A stretch of 64,000 bases of DNA. Source: JAKCDU01 sp035551615. Lineage in GTDB: Bacteria; Actinomycetota; Acidimicrobiia; Acidimicrobiales; Palsa-688. The notes below the pieces were generated by a model that had not been told where the DNA came from, made no database searches, and saw only the letters and a program-made list of their open reading frames with translations. The stretch lies in NCBI GenBank assembly GCA_035551615.1, contig DASZNC010000075.1, positions 1 through 64,000 on the forward strand. Direction: 5' to 3'. How positions within the stretch are numbered: the first letter of the stretch is position 1; each line of letters begins with the position of its first letter. Below, in pieces: positions 1 through 8,171 of this stretch. A program made the translations under genes and the position numbers.

Positions 1-190
1 GGTCGGCGACGTCGCCGCCGTACGGCAGGCCGCCCGGGCCGCCATCGACATCGGCGAACGCCTACGGGGACTGGAGATGCTCCAGGCCGCCGCCCGGTTG
101 GGCGGGATGCCGCCGGCGGAGCAGGACGGGCTGCGCTCGGAGATCGAGCAGCTCCGCCGTGACACCGAGAATGCCAGCTCCCCCCTCTGA
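1..190 (+). CDS. C-terminal end of an unknown protein (partial)
   Basis: The frame beginning at base 2 is open from the window edge to TGA at 188-190 and gives the last 62 residues of a protein. The tail is rich in Ala, Arg, Glu and Leu and would be mostly helical, with no motif I recognise. Codons are GC-rich at third positions, as in the following gene. It ends about 30 bases before the preferred start of the SDR gene on the same strand, so the two may be co-transcribed. Function cannot be given from this fragment. Confidence 0.55.
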   Translation, partial: VGDVAAVRQAARAAIDIGERLRGLEMLQAAARLGGMPPAEQDGLRSEIEQLRRDTENASSPL

Positions 191-221
191 CCGGGACGCC
201 GGCATCGCCGGCGCCGGCGGG

Positions 222-1040
222 ATGGGCGAATCGGTTGCCGTCGTCACCGGGGTCGGCGGAATGGGCGAGGCGGTGGCCCGCCGCATCGGGCCGGGGCGCC
301 ACCTGGTGCTGGCCGACATCGAGCCGGCCGCACTCGATGCCGTCGCCGACCGCCTGCGGGCCGACGGGTTCCGCGTCACCGGGTGCCCGACCGATGTGTC
401 GGACCCTGATTCGGTCGACGCATTGGGCCGGACAGCCGCCGGGCTCGGGCCCATAGAGGCGGTGGTGCACACCGCCGGGGTGTCGCCGGTGCAGGCCACG
501 GTGGCGGCCATCCTGCGCGTCGACCTGCTGGGTACCGCCTGGATGCTCGATACGTTCGGCGCGCTGGTGGCCCCGGGCGGCGCCGGCGTCTTCGTGGCTT
601 CCATGGCCGGGACCATGGCCGGACCCGACACCGAGCGCGACGAGCGATTGGCGACCACGCCGGCCGCCGCCCTCCTGGATCTGCCCGAGCTGGGACCCGA
701 GCGGATCACCGATCCGGGCACCGCCTACGTGTTGGCCAAGCGGGCCAACCAGGTCCGGGTGCGGGCCGCGTCGGTGACGTGGGGCCGGCGCCGGGCCCGG
801 GTCAACAGCATCTCGCCGGGGGTCATCTCGACGCCCATGGGCGCGGCCGAACTACAGGGAGCCAGCGGCGATGTGATGCGGGCCATGGTCGCCGCGTCCG
901 CCGCCGGGCGGATCGGCACCGCACAGGAGATCGCATCGGCCGCCGCCTTTCTCCTCGGGCCGGACGCCAGTTACGTCACCGGGACCGACCTGCTGGTGGA
1001 CGGCGGGGTCATCGCCGGCCTCCACCACGGGGCCGGGTAG
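222..1040 (+). CDS. SDR family oxidoreductase
   Basis: Short-chain dehydrogenase/reductase of about 272 residues, expected to be a cytosolic NAD(P)-dependent oxidoreductase of unknown substrate. Visible family marks are the cofactor-binding TGVGGMGEA near the N-terminus, an acidic residue after beta-2 (VLADIE) that favours NAD(H), the HTAG equivalent of NNAG, a YVLAK catalytic Tyr-Lys pair, NSISPG, and the C-terminal VTGTDLLVDGG. The glycine motif is TGxxxMGxA rather than the common TGxxxGIG. I chose ATG 222 because it places the first beta strand at the usual distance; in-frame GTG 159 or ATG 171 would add a low-complexity leader overlapping the preceding gene. Fold sure, substrate unknown. 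Confidence 0.88.
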   Translation: MGESVAVVTGVGGMGEAVARRIGPGRHLVLADIEPAALDAVADRLRADGFRVTGCPTDVSDPDSVDALGRTAAGLGPIEAVVHTAGVSPVQATVAAILRVDLLGTAWMLDTFGALVAPGGAGVFVASMAGTMAGPDTERDERLATTPAAALLDLPELGPERITDPGTAYVLAKRANQVRVRAASVTWGRRRARVNSISPGVISTPMGAAELQGASGDVMRAMVAASAAGRIGTAQEIASAAAFLLGPDASYVTGTDLLVDGGVIAGLHHGAG

Positions 1041-1650
1041 CGCTGGCCCCGACACCCCGGCCCACCGCGTTCAGACCGGCGTGATACGAGCCGGCAACCG
1101 GCGGTCACCAGCACCCGGCCATCGTCGGTCACCCCCAGCCCTTCAGCGCCGATGCCGCCCAGGCTGTCAAAGGGATGCGCCGATCCCCGCAACACGACCG
1201 CCTTGGCCACGACCTCGGCGGCCCACGCCTCGGCCGCCACCACCGACGCCAATCCACGTCCCGTCATCGGGGCCCAGGCCGCCGGTCCGCACGTCGCCGC
1301 CGATATTGATACAGGCACCGATCATGCCCAGCCCGGACTGAGCCGCACCTCGACCCCCACAAGTCGGACAATCACCCTAACTTGTGAGGCAAATGCCCTA
1401 GCTTGAACCACAGAACCCCAACTGGCCCCGAGTTCGGCTTATGTGACAGTCTCACTGACAGGATGGTGGGACGCCATCCGAGCCGCCCTACGGGCTCGTA
1501 TCAGACAGCAGCCCCGAACCCCGAAAAGCTCTCTACTTTGCCCCCACAGATCTCTCCGAACGCCTCGATGACGGCCGCCGCACGGCCCTCATCGAGTCCG
1601 AAGCGGCCCATCTGCAACTCAGGGTCACATCTGGAGAACTCGATGTCAAG
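1041..1650. other. Intergenic region with repeat motifs upstream of the TetR-like gene
   Basis: No convincing gene. Two 10-bp near-identical direct repeats, CCCTAACTTG at 1375-1384 and CCCTAGCTTG at 1396-1405, are 21 bp apart (two helical turns). At 1443-1455 lies a 13-bp inverted sequence GTGACAGTCTCAC, and TGACAG recurs at 1444-1449 and 1456-1461. These are candidate binding sites for the regulator encoded at 1651. The frame of that regulator is open back to 1459 with coding-like composition but holds no ATG, GTG or TTG before 1651. Confidence 0.4.
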
Positions 1651-2394
1651 ATGACCCTTTCCCGGGAGACTCTGCGCGAACTGCTCATATCGACCGGTGC
1701 CCGCTTGCTCGAGGAGGAAGGGCTCGGGAGCGGGGCCGAGCGACTGACCTTCAAGCGGGTCTTCGATCGGCTCAATCAGGACCAGGGCATCCGGGTCAGC
1801 AATGCGTCGGTCATCGGGCGGATCTGGACCAACAACCGGGACTTCCAGAGTGAGGTCCTGACCCGGGTAGTGGGCGACGAGAACCCGGAGGAAATCCGGT
1901 TCACCATGGAAGCGGCGGCCGCCGTGCTGGGCGAGGCGGATGTGTCGACCCTGGCCGGGCGCCGGCTGGGCCTGAGTGAGATCTGCCGGCGGGGCGGGGC
2001 GGCCCACACCGGCGCGCTGGCCGACTCGCGCACCTGGCACCTCTTCATCGGGATATGGGGGAACCTGGCGTCCCATCCGGAGACCGAGTGGGACCGGCGG
2101 GTCCTGGATGCGGCCCGGGCGACCTACGAGAACCTGAGCACCACGTTCGACGGCATCTTCCGCGGGATCATGGACGTGTTCCGTCTGCGCCTGCGGCCCG
2201 GTCTGACCGTCCGGGACTTCACAGTGGCGGTCACCGCCCTGGCCGAGGGGTGCGCCATGAGATCGCGGATCGATGAGCGCGCCATGCCCACGCTGACCCG
2301 GCCCGGTCCCGATGGCATCGAGCGGGAATGGACCCTCTTCTCGGTCGGGCTGGAGGCGCTGGTCCAGCAGTTCTACGACATGGACCCCGATTAG
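1651..2394 (+). CDS. TetR/AcrR-like transcriptional regulator
   Basis: A 247-residue protein with the organisation of TetR-family regulators: an N-terminal helical DNA-binding region (roughly residues 1-60, with SNASVIGRIW in the place of the recognition helix) followed by an all-helical ligand-binding region. The C-terminal half contains the amphipathic helices usual for TetR dimerisation. The N-terminal domain is divergent from the classic TetR signature, so the assignment is moderate. It starts at ATG 1651, the first start codon in a frame open from 1459. Likely targets are itself and neighbours, given the repeats upstream. The convergent GNAT-like gene ends only a few bases downstream. 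Confidence 0.65.
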   Translation: MTLSRETLRELLISTGARLLEEEGLGSGAERLTFKRVFDRLNQDQGIRVSNASVIGRIWTNNRDFQSEVLTRVVGDENPEEIRFTMEAAAAVLGEADVSTLAGRRLGLSEICRRGGAAHTGALADSRTWHLFIGIWGNLASHPETEWDRRVLDAARATYENLSTTFDGIFRGIMDVFRLRLRPGLTVRDFTVAVTALAEGCAMRSRIDERAMPTLTRPGPDGIEREWTLFSVGLEALVQQFYDMDPD

Positions 2395-2398
2395 GGCC

Positions 2399-3052
2399 TC
2401 AGACGAGGATGTCGGGGGGCGGGTCGGGAGCCAGGCCGATGGCCCGGGGATTCACCCGCTCCGAGTAGGGGAACCGCTGGGCCACCATGTCACCCAGGTC
2501 GGTGCGGGCCCCCCCGGCCCACAGCAACCGGTGGCCCGAACACACCTGGTGGGCGGCGGCGGCGCAGAGCAGGACCCGACCGAGGCCGCGACGGCGCTGG
2601 GCCTCCTCCACCTGGACATCGACGAGCTGGCTGGAAGCCGGTTTCCACACCACCTGGCCGATCTGGGCCGACCGGTCGAGACCCGACTCCTTGAACTGGT
2701 CGCGATCGAGGACCCGGCCGGACGCCACATCGTCGGACTCGAAGGCCAGCATGGCCAAAGACGGCCCGTCCAGGAACACGAACCACCGATGATGGGCCTC
2801 GCCCTTCACGCAGAGCGACAGCAGCCGCTCGTTGCGGCGGTCCCAGCGGACGCGCCACCCCTCGTCGGCCCCGTCGCGCAGCCGTGGCGCCAGCGAGTCG
2901 AGCTCGATCATGGCCCCGTCAGGGAACTCGGGGCTGAGAAAGGCGGCCAGACCCATGGCGTCGCCGTCGGCCCACCGACCGAACCAGAGCGAGCTCGAAT
3001 CAACCACAGCGCGCCCACATGACTTAGGGACGTTAATCCAGAGGCAGGACAT
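2399..3052 (-). CDS. GNAT-like protein of unknown substrate
   Basis: A 217-residue protein whose C-terminal half carries the acetyl-CoA-binding turn of GNAT acetyltransferases: RRRGLGRV near residues 153-160, preceded by a beta strand LVDVQV and followed by a helix. The N-terminal half (about 1-100) is not recognised and may be a degenerate second GNAT fold. No strong ribosome site precedes ATG 3052; an in-frame GTG at 3007 is a reasonable alternative because the first 15 residues have poorer codon bias than the rest. It is divergent from the sedolisin gene at 3099, with only about 46 bases between, so the two promoters must overlap. Fold likely; substrate unknown. Confidence 0.65.
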   Translation of the reverse strand: MSCLWINVPKSCGRAVVDSSSLWFGRWADGDAMGLAAFLSPEFPDGAMIELDSLAPRLRDGADEGWRVRWDRRNERLLSLCVKGEAHHRWFVFLDGPSLAMLAFESDDVASGRVLDRDQFKESGLDRSAQIGQVVWKPASSQLVDVQVEEAQRRRGLGRVLLCAAAAHQVCSGHRLLWAGGARTDLGDMVAQRFPYSERVNPRAIGLAPDPPPDILV

Positions 3053-3098
3053 CGGCCGGTCGGCGACGAACTGACTTCCCGAAGCAGAGGAGGCTTAC

Positions 3099-4832
3099 TT
3101 GAGAACACTTCGTCGCAGGACAGCCCTGGCGGGCGCCGCCGCCATCATCGGATCGGTGGGGGCCGGCGCTGCCGTCGCCGCCACCCCGTCTGCGCCGGCG
3201 TGGGCCACCACCGCCACGCAGGCCTACCACACGTTCGGTGCCGACCTGCTGGGTGCGGCCCCGGCCGGCCAGCAACTGAACCTGGTCATCTCGCTCGCCC
3301 CCCGCAACCAGGCCGCCGAAGCGGCCGCCCTCAAGGCCATGTACACCCCCGGCAGCGAAACCTTCCACCAGTTCCTCACCCCGGCCCAGTTCACCGCCGC
3401 CTACGGCCCGACCACGGCCGCCGTCGACGCGGTGACCGGCTATCTGGCCGGCCACGGCTTCACCAACATCTCAGTGTTGTCGAACCACATGGCCGTGACG
3501 GCCACCGCCAATGTGGCCCAGGTGACATCTGCGTTCCACACGGTGATCTCGAATTTCCGGGCCGGAGCGGTGAACTTCTACGCCAACTCGGCCCCGGCGC
3601 TGATCCCGTCGTCACTGTCGGGTGTGGTCACCGCCGTGCTCGGCCTCAACAACGTGCCGTTCCCGACCCCGCATCCGGTGGTGGCCACGAAGCAGGCCGG
3701 TAGCCCCAACCTCCTGAACGGCGTGGCCCCCCAGTACTTCCAGAACACCTACGGCGCGGCCGGCACCCCGACCGGGTCGAAGACCCCCATCGCCATCCTC
3801 ACCGAGGGCAACGTCTCGCAGGTGTACAAGGACCTGGCGCTGGCCGAGAAGAACAACAAGCTGCCGGCCGTGTCGATGTCGCAGATCAACGTCGGCCCGC
3901 AGAGCACCGATACCTCGGGCCAGGACGAGTTCGACCTGGACACGCAGTCGTCGACGGCCATGGCCCAGACGGTCAGCCATGTGTACCTGTACAACATCGG
4001 CTCGCTCGTCGACTCCCAGATCGACCTCGACTTCGCCACCTTCGTCGCCCAGGACAAGGCGCCGGCCATGTCGGCCAGCATCGGCGGCTGTGACATCTTC
4101 CCCTGGGTCGACGGCTCGATGGTGAGCACCGATCAGGTGCTGCAGGAAGGGGCCATGCAGGGTCAGTCCCTGTTCGCCTCATCGGGCGACAACGGCGACG
4201 GCTGCGCCTTCATTGCCGCCACCGGCGTGCCCAGCTCGTTCCCCGGTACCAACTGGCCGGCCTCCGGTGAGTTCACCACCGCCGTCGGAGGCACCACCCT
4301 GGTGGCCGACACCTCGGGCAACCGCATCCAGGAGATCGGCTGGATCGGCTCGGGTGGCGGCATCAGCGAGACCGAGAACCCGGGCTGGTGGACGCAGGAC
4401 ACCGATCCCGGCTTCTCCGCCGAGTACGTCAACGGCGGCCGGGCCGTGCCCGACGTCGGCCTCGACGCCGACCCGTACGGCACACCGGCCAACATCTACG
4501 TCAGCGGCTCCGTCGAAGGGGTGGGCGGCACCAGCCTGGCCTCGCCCCTGATGCTCGGCTCGTGGGCCCGGATGGAATCGGCCCACGCCAACCGGCTCGG
4601 CTTCGCCGCCATCGACCTCTACGCCGTCTACGACAAGGTCAACCCGGGGACCCACGAGACCACCCCGGTCGGCATCCCGGTGGTCATCCCGACGCCGAAC
4701 CCGGCGGCGGTGCCCGGTTTCACCGACATCACCCTGGGCACCAACGGGCTCTACCCGGACCTGCCCGGCTACGACGAGGTGACCGGATTGGGCGCTCCCA
4801 ACCTGGCTCAGCTCAACAAGGTGATCCCCTAG
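3099..4832 (+). CDS. Secreted sedolisin-family serine protease (peptidase S53)
   Basis: A 577-residue preproenzyme. Residues 1-28 form a signal peptide (Arg-rich start, then Ala/Gly/Ile core ending AVAA). Residues about 40-190 match the pro-kumamolisin activation domain, and 205-577 are the catalytic domain. The Ser-Glu-Asp set is visible: E277 and D281 in DEFDLD, and nucleophile S479 in GGTSLASP. The C-terminal DITLGTNG and LPGYDEVTGLGAP are the calcium-site and closing motifs of the family. The enzyme should be an acid-active endopeptidase outside the cell after self-cleavage of the propeptide. Start is TTG 3099, supported by AGAGGAGG at 3086-3093. A strong hairpin follows the stop, suggesting a monocistronic gene. 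Confidence 0.95.
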   Translation: MRTLRRRTALAGAAAIIGSVGAGAAVAATPSAPAWATTATQAYHTFGADLLGAAPAGQQLNLVISLAPRNQAAEAAALKAMYTPGSETFHQFLTPAQFTAAYGPTTAAVDAVTGYLAGHGFTNISVLSNHMAVTATANVAQVTSAFHTVISNFRAGAVNFYANSAPALIPSSLSGVVTAVLGLNNVPFPTPHPVVATKQAGSPNLLNGVAPQYFQNTYGAAGTPTGSKTPIAILTEGNVSQVYKDLALAEKNNKLPAVSMSQINVGPQSTDTSGQDEFDLDTQSSTAMAQTVSHVYLYNIGSLVDSQIDLDFATFVAQDKAPAMSASIGGCDIFPWVDGSMVSTDQVLQEGAMQGQSLFASSGDNGDGCAFIAATGVPSSFPGTNWPASGEFTTAVGGTTLVADTSGNRIQEIGWIGSGGGISETENPGWWTQDTDPGFSAEYVNGGRAVPDVGLDADPYGTPANIYVSGSVEGVGGTSLASPLMLGSWARMESAHANRLGFAAIDLYAVYDKVNPGTHETTPVGIPVVIPTPNPAAVPGFTDITLGTNGLYPDLPGYDEVTGLGAPNLAQLNKVIP

Positions 4833-4852
4833 CCCGCCTGAAAGGTCAAAGG

Positions 4853-4883
4853 AACGGCCCGGTCGGTTCTCGACCGGGCCGTT
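4853..4883 (+). terminator. Strong hairpin after the sedolisin gene
   Basis: A perfect 13-bp stem, 4853-4865 paired with 4871-4883 around a 5-base loop, starts 20 bases after the sedolisin stop. No clear T-run follows, so it may act as a Rho-assisted or structural terminator, or protect the 3' end. It separates the protease gene from the carboxypeptidase gene beginning at 4914. Confidence 0.7.
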
Positions 4884-4913
4884 GCGCGCCCGCCGGTATG
4901 GCATCGTGACGGG

Positions 4914-6194
4914 ATGGTCGGCGGCCGGACGAGACAATCGCAGTACCAGAGCCTGCACTTCGCACCCAAGCACTCCCGCCGGTCACCGGTCGGGCTGATC
5001 GCCATCCTGGTCGCGCTGGTGGTGCTGCTGGTGATCGCCGGCCTGGTCAAGGCGGCGGTGGCCGGCGCCCCCCGGCTCACCGTGCACCGGACTTTCCCGA
5101 CCCGGGTGGTGCTCCCCGGCACCGCCCCCAAGCCGGCGTGGCCGGCCGGCGGCGAAGCGGCGGTGGAGGTCCAGGGGCTGCCGTCGCTCGGTTCGTCAGG
5201 CGGCGACACGCCGCAACCGATAGCCAGCCTGGCCAAGATCATGACCGCCTACGTGGTCCTGAAGGACCACCCGGTCGCCGTCGGGCAGAACGGTTTCAGC
5301 GTCGACATCACCCACGCCGATGTCAGCGACTATGACAACCGGGCGGCGTCGGCCCAGTCGGTCGTGGCCGTCACTTCCGGCGAATCGCTCACCGAGGTGC
5401 AACTGCTGCAGGGCCTGCTGGTCGCATCGGGCAACAACCTGGCCGCCATCCTGGCCGACTACGACGCCGGTTCGGCCACCGCCTTCGTGGCCAAGATGAA
5501 CAGCGCGGCCCGGGCCCTGGGCATGACCCATTCCACCTACACCGACCCGAGCGGGCTCGACACGGCCACCGTCTCCACTGCGAGTGACCAGCTGCTCCTG
5601 GCCGCCAAGGTCATGTCCGACCCCGTGTTCGCCCAGATCGTGGCCATGAAATCGGTCACCCTGCCCAACGCCGGCACCCTGGCCAACTTCAACTCGGCCG
5701 TCGGCCAGAACGGCTTCATCGGGATCAAGACCGGTTCGGACTCGACCGCAGGGGGCTGCCTGGTCTTCGCCAACCGCCGCACCGTGGACGGCCGGACGTT
5801 CACCATTCTGGGCGCCGTCCTGGGCCAGGACACCGGTCAGCAGAGCACCGCCACCCTGATCGGGGCGGCGGTCGACGCGGCCACCGCCCTGGTCCAGTCG
5901 GTGGTCGGGTCGGTGACCGTGCACACCGTCGTGCCGGCCGGCACCGACGTGGCCGAGGCCAGCAACGCCGACGGCACCAAGGTGGCGATCGTCACGGCCA
6001 AGCCGTTGACCGCCCTCGGCTACGGCGGCATGACGGTACCGGTGTCGGTTCAACTCTCATCCCTCGGCACCAAGCTGGAACGGGGCCAGGCCGTCGCCCG
6101 GGTCTCGGCGCCGGGCGCCGGCGAGGAGGCCGGTACCGCGTCGCGGACGATGCCGTCGGTGTCGTTCAGCTGGAAGATGGTGCACGACTACTGA
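4914..6194 (+). CDS. D-alanyl-D-alanine carboxypeptidase (peptidase S11, DacA/DacF-like)
   Basis: A 426-residue penicillin-binding-protein-type enzyme that trims the terminal D-Ala from peptidoglycan stem peptides outside the membrane. All three active-site motifs are visible: SLAK (S105, K108), SGN (172-174) and KTG (272-274). Residues 26-46 form a single N-terminal membrane segment preceded by a positively charged leader, so the protein is a membrane anchor with its domain outside, unlike DacA proteins held by a C-terminal amphipathic helix. The region after about 300 is the beta-rich C-terminal domain. ATG 4914 follows the sedolisin hairpin by 30 bases. Role: cell wall remodelling. Confidence 0.93.
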   Translation: MVGGRTRQSQYQSLHFAPKHSRRSPVGLIAILVALVVLLVIAGLVKAAVAGAPRLTVHRTFPTRVVLPGTAPKPAWPAGGEAAVEVQGLPSLGSSGGDTPQPIASLAKIMTAYVVLKDHPVAVGQNGFSVDITHADVSDYDNRAASAQSVVAVTSGESLTEVQLLQGLLVASGNNLAAILADYDAGSATAFVAKMNSAARALGMTHSTYTDPSGLDTATVSTASDQLLLAAKVMSDPVFAQIVAMKSVTLPNAGTLANFNSAVGQNGFIGIKTGSDSTAGGCLVFANRRTVDGRTFTILGAVLGQDTGQQSTATLIGAAVDAATALVQSVVGSVTVHTVVPAGTDVAEASNADGTKVAIVTAKPLTALGYGGMTVPVSVQLSSLGTKLERGQAVARVSAPGAGEEAGTASRTMPSVSFSWKMVHDY

Positions 6195-6295
6195 GATCTC
6201 GGCGGTTACCGGAGCTTCGGGGATCCACCGCGAACTCGGTAACGGGCGGCCGCTCGTTCAACTCGGCCGCTCACGCGCCGAGAGAAACGAGCGTT

Positions 6296-6598
6296 ATGTC
6301 CACTTCGCCCACAGACGACCGGACCAGGGAGCTCCACGAGCGCCTGGTGACCTGGTGGTTCGGCGGCATGGTCGAGGGCAGCGAGCTGCGGGGCATCTGG
6401 GACGACGCCTTCCGGCGCTTCGACGCCGGCCTACGCCAGTTCGTCGACACCCACCCGGGCGACGAGGAGAGCGTCCTCGAATCCGCCCCCGACCTGCTCG
6501 TCACCTGCTTCGAGCAGTCGCTCGACGACCACGACCACATCCTGGCCACCTTTCCTCACTCGCTCCCCGAGGGGTGGCACGAGTGGTTGGGCGACTGA
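6296..6598 (+). CDS. Small acidic hypothetical protein
   Basis: A 100-residue acidic, soluble protein rich in Trp, Asp and Glu (WWFGGM, GIWDD, EGWHEWLGD). I do not recognise a family. Its third-position GC matches the neighbours, which supports it being a real gene. It lies 101 bases after the carboxypeptidase on the same strand, with a GCGGCCG/CGGCCGC hairpin (6246-6252 and 6264-6270) between, so it probably has its own transcript. It ends convergent with the unknown gene at 6602, only 3 bases away. Confidence 0.6.
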   Translation: MSTSPTDDRTRELHERLVTWWFGGMVEGSELRGIWDDAFRRFDAGLRQFVDTHPGDEESVLESAPDLLVTCFEQSLDDHDHILATFPHSLPEGWHEWLGD

Positions 6599-6601
6599 GC
6601 C

Positions 6602-7084
6602 TCAGATCTGCGGCTGCTCGCCGGGAAGCGGCCGGTTGACCAGACGGAACGACGCCCGGTCCATCTCCCGCCCGTCGATGCGGATGCTGAAGAAGTAGGG
6701 ACCGAGCTCGGGCAGCGGCAGGCCGAACATCGGCACCGCGATCGGCATGGTCGACTCGTCACCCGCGGCCATGTTGGGCATGCGCTGGGCGGAGAAGACG
6801 AACACGATCAATCCTTTGTCCTCGTCAGGGTGATCCTCGGGCAATTGGTCACTGAGCATGACCCGCTGCTGAGCCCCGGTCGCCTCTGAGACCAGCTCGA
6901 TGGTCAGGACGTGCCGGGCGTCGGTCTCAGTCCAGGGGATCGAGACCAGCGTGGCCAGGGAAATGTTGACCGGATAGGGCGGCGCCGGTGCGCCACTGGC
7001 GAGCAGCGAGATGCCGGCGCCGGTGATGAAGAGCTTGTTTCCACTTACCTCTGCGAAGTCGCAGAGCATCACCTTGGCGTCCAT
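6602..7084 (-). CDS. Conserved hypothetical protein (DUF6941-like)
   Basis: A 160-residue protein beginning MDAKVMLCDFAEVSGNK. This start, with a short beta strand, a CDFAE motif and an all-beta pattern, resembles a group of actinobacterial proteins of unknown function that I recall as DUF6941; I cannot confirm it here. No signal peptide or membrane segment is visible, so it is likely cytosolic. It lies 12 bases downstream of the small membrane protein gene at 7444-7097 on the same strand and is probably co-transcribed with it. Confidence 0.65.
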   Translation of the reverse strand: MDAKVMLCDFAEVSGNKLFITGAGISLLASGAPAPPYPVNISLATLVSIPWTETDARHVLTIELVSEATGAQQRVMLSDQLPEDHPDEDKGLIVFVFSAQRMPNMAAGDESTMPIAVPMFGLPLPELGPYFFSIRIDGREMDRASFRLVNRPLPGEQPQI

Positions 7085-7096
7085 AGGCGGCTCAGG

Positions 7097-7444
7097 CTAC
7101 AGCGCCCTCTCCTCCTCGATCACCGTTTCGGCGGGCATGCCCTCGACCACACCGGCCTCGTCGAGGCCGTAGATGGCGCCGTCGTACGACGTGCGGGCGT
7201 AACCCTGCGGGCCGTAGACGGGCGGGGTGGCCGGCCGGCTCAGGATGGTGGTGCGGTTGGCCATGCGCCCACCGAAGCCGTCCCAGTAGGCCCAGGCGAA
7301 CACAGCCAGGAGGAAACCGATCACGGCCACGACCATGAGGATGTCGCCGATAGTGCGGATGTCCCAGGTGGAAGACTGAAAGTGCGTAGCGAAGCGCAGA
7401 ACGGCTCCGATGGTGAAAACGACCAGGCTGGCGATGACGCCCAT
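7097..7444 (-). CDS. Small two-pass membrane protein (DUF6458-like)
   Basis: A 115-residue protein with two predicted membrane helices, about residues 3-20 and 33-54, joined by a short polar loop (HFQSSTWDIRTIGD), then a soluble tail ending in acidic residues. The two-helix architecture starting MGVIASLVVFTIGAVLRF matches small actinobacterial membrane proteins of the DUF6458 type. Function is unknown. It is the first gene of a leftward pair with the gene at 7084-6602, and is divergent from the PadR operon; about 150 bases separate the two starts. Confidence 0.7.
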   Translation of the reverse strand: MGVIASLVVFTIGAVLRFATHFQSSTWDIRTIGDILMVVAVIGFLLAVFAWAYWDGFGGRMANRTTILSRPATPPVYGPQGYARTSYDGAIYGLDEAGVVEGMPAETVIEEERAL

Positions 7445-7546
7445 GGATCGACTCCTTCGAACGGTCTCTGAGACATCAATACCCTCCGCCGTGGCGTTTT
7501 CATCTGACGGGCAGACCGGTTCGTCGGTCCTTTCGGTTTTGCTGGG

Positions 7547-7583
7547 TTGACGCCCTTTATATACTCAGTATAATACCGGGTAT
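7547..7583 (+). promoter_or_regulatory. Sigma-70 promoter with two overlapping palindromes for the PadR operon
   Basis: A -35 element TTGACG (7547-7552) and a consensus -10 TATAAT (7569-7574) are 16 bp apart. Two adjacent palindromes cover the -10: TATACT-C-AGTATA at 7560-7572 and ATACC-G-GGTAT at 7573-7583. The ATG at 7593 lies about ten bases beyond the likely transcription start, so the message is leaderless or nearly so. Binding by the encoded PadR protein would block the polymerase; autorepression is inferred. Confidence 0.8.
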
Positions 7584-7592
7584 GGTGATCCT

Positions 7593-8171
7593 ATGAGCGT
7601 GCGCCACGCCCTCCTGGCCCTGCTTTCCGCCGGGCCCAAATACGGACTGCAGCTGCGGGACGAGTTCGAAGCCAATACCGGTGAGGTGTGGCCGCTCAAT
7701 GTCGGGCAGGTGTACACCACCCTGCAGCGCCTCGAGCGCGACGGGATGGTCGACGCCGAGGGCACCGAGGTGGACGGGCCGCACAAGTCGTACCGGATCA
7801 CCGACGACGGGCGCGCCGAGCTGACCACCTGGTTGCGAACCCCGACCGAAGCCGGGACACCGCCGCGCGACGAGCTGTTGATCAAGGTCATGATCGCCGG
7901 CCAGGTCCCGGGCGTGGACGTCCACGCCGTCATCCAGGAACACCGCCGGCGGATGGTCGAGACCATGCAGCAGTGGACCCGGCTGAAAGAGGACGCCGGG
8001 CCCGACGACCTGGCGCTGGTCCTCGCCCTCGACTTCGAGCTGTTCCGGATCGACGCCGTCGTGCGCTGGCTGGATACCGCCGATGCCCGCATCCGCCGGG
8101 CCGGGCCGGCGCCGAAGGTCTCACCGCTGACACAGACCGGTGCGGGTCTCGGCGCGGAGGTGGCCCGATGA
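7593..8171 (+). CDS. PadR family transcriptional regulator
   Basis: A 192-residue PadR-type repressor. The N-terminal winged helix (about residues 3-80) shows family marks: LLALLSAGPKYGLQL, the GQVYTTLQRLERDGMV recognition and wing region, and YRITDDGRAEL. The C-terminal half is helical, as in PadR dimerisation domains (subfamily with the longer helical tail). PadR proteins typically repress adjacent transporter genes and release on ligand binding. The gene is first in a three-gene operon, its stop overlapping the ATP-binding protein start as ATGA (8168-8171), and two palindromes cover its promoter. It should control efflux or envelope-stress functions of the ABC transporter; the inducer is unknown. 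Confidence 0.92.
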   Translation: MSVRHALLALLSAGPKYGLQLRDEFEANTGEVWPLNVGQVYTTLQRLERDGMVDAEGTEVDGPHKSYRITDDGRAELTTWLRTPTEAGTPPRDELLIKVMIAGQVPGVDVHAVIQEHRRRMVETMQQWTRLKEDAGPDDLALVLALDFELFRIDAVVRWLDTADARIRRAGPAPKVSPLTQTGAGLGAEVAR

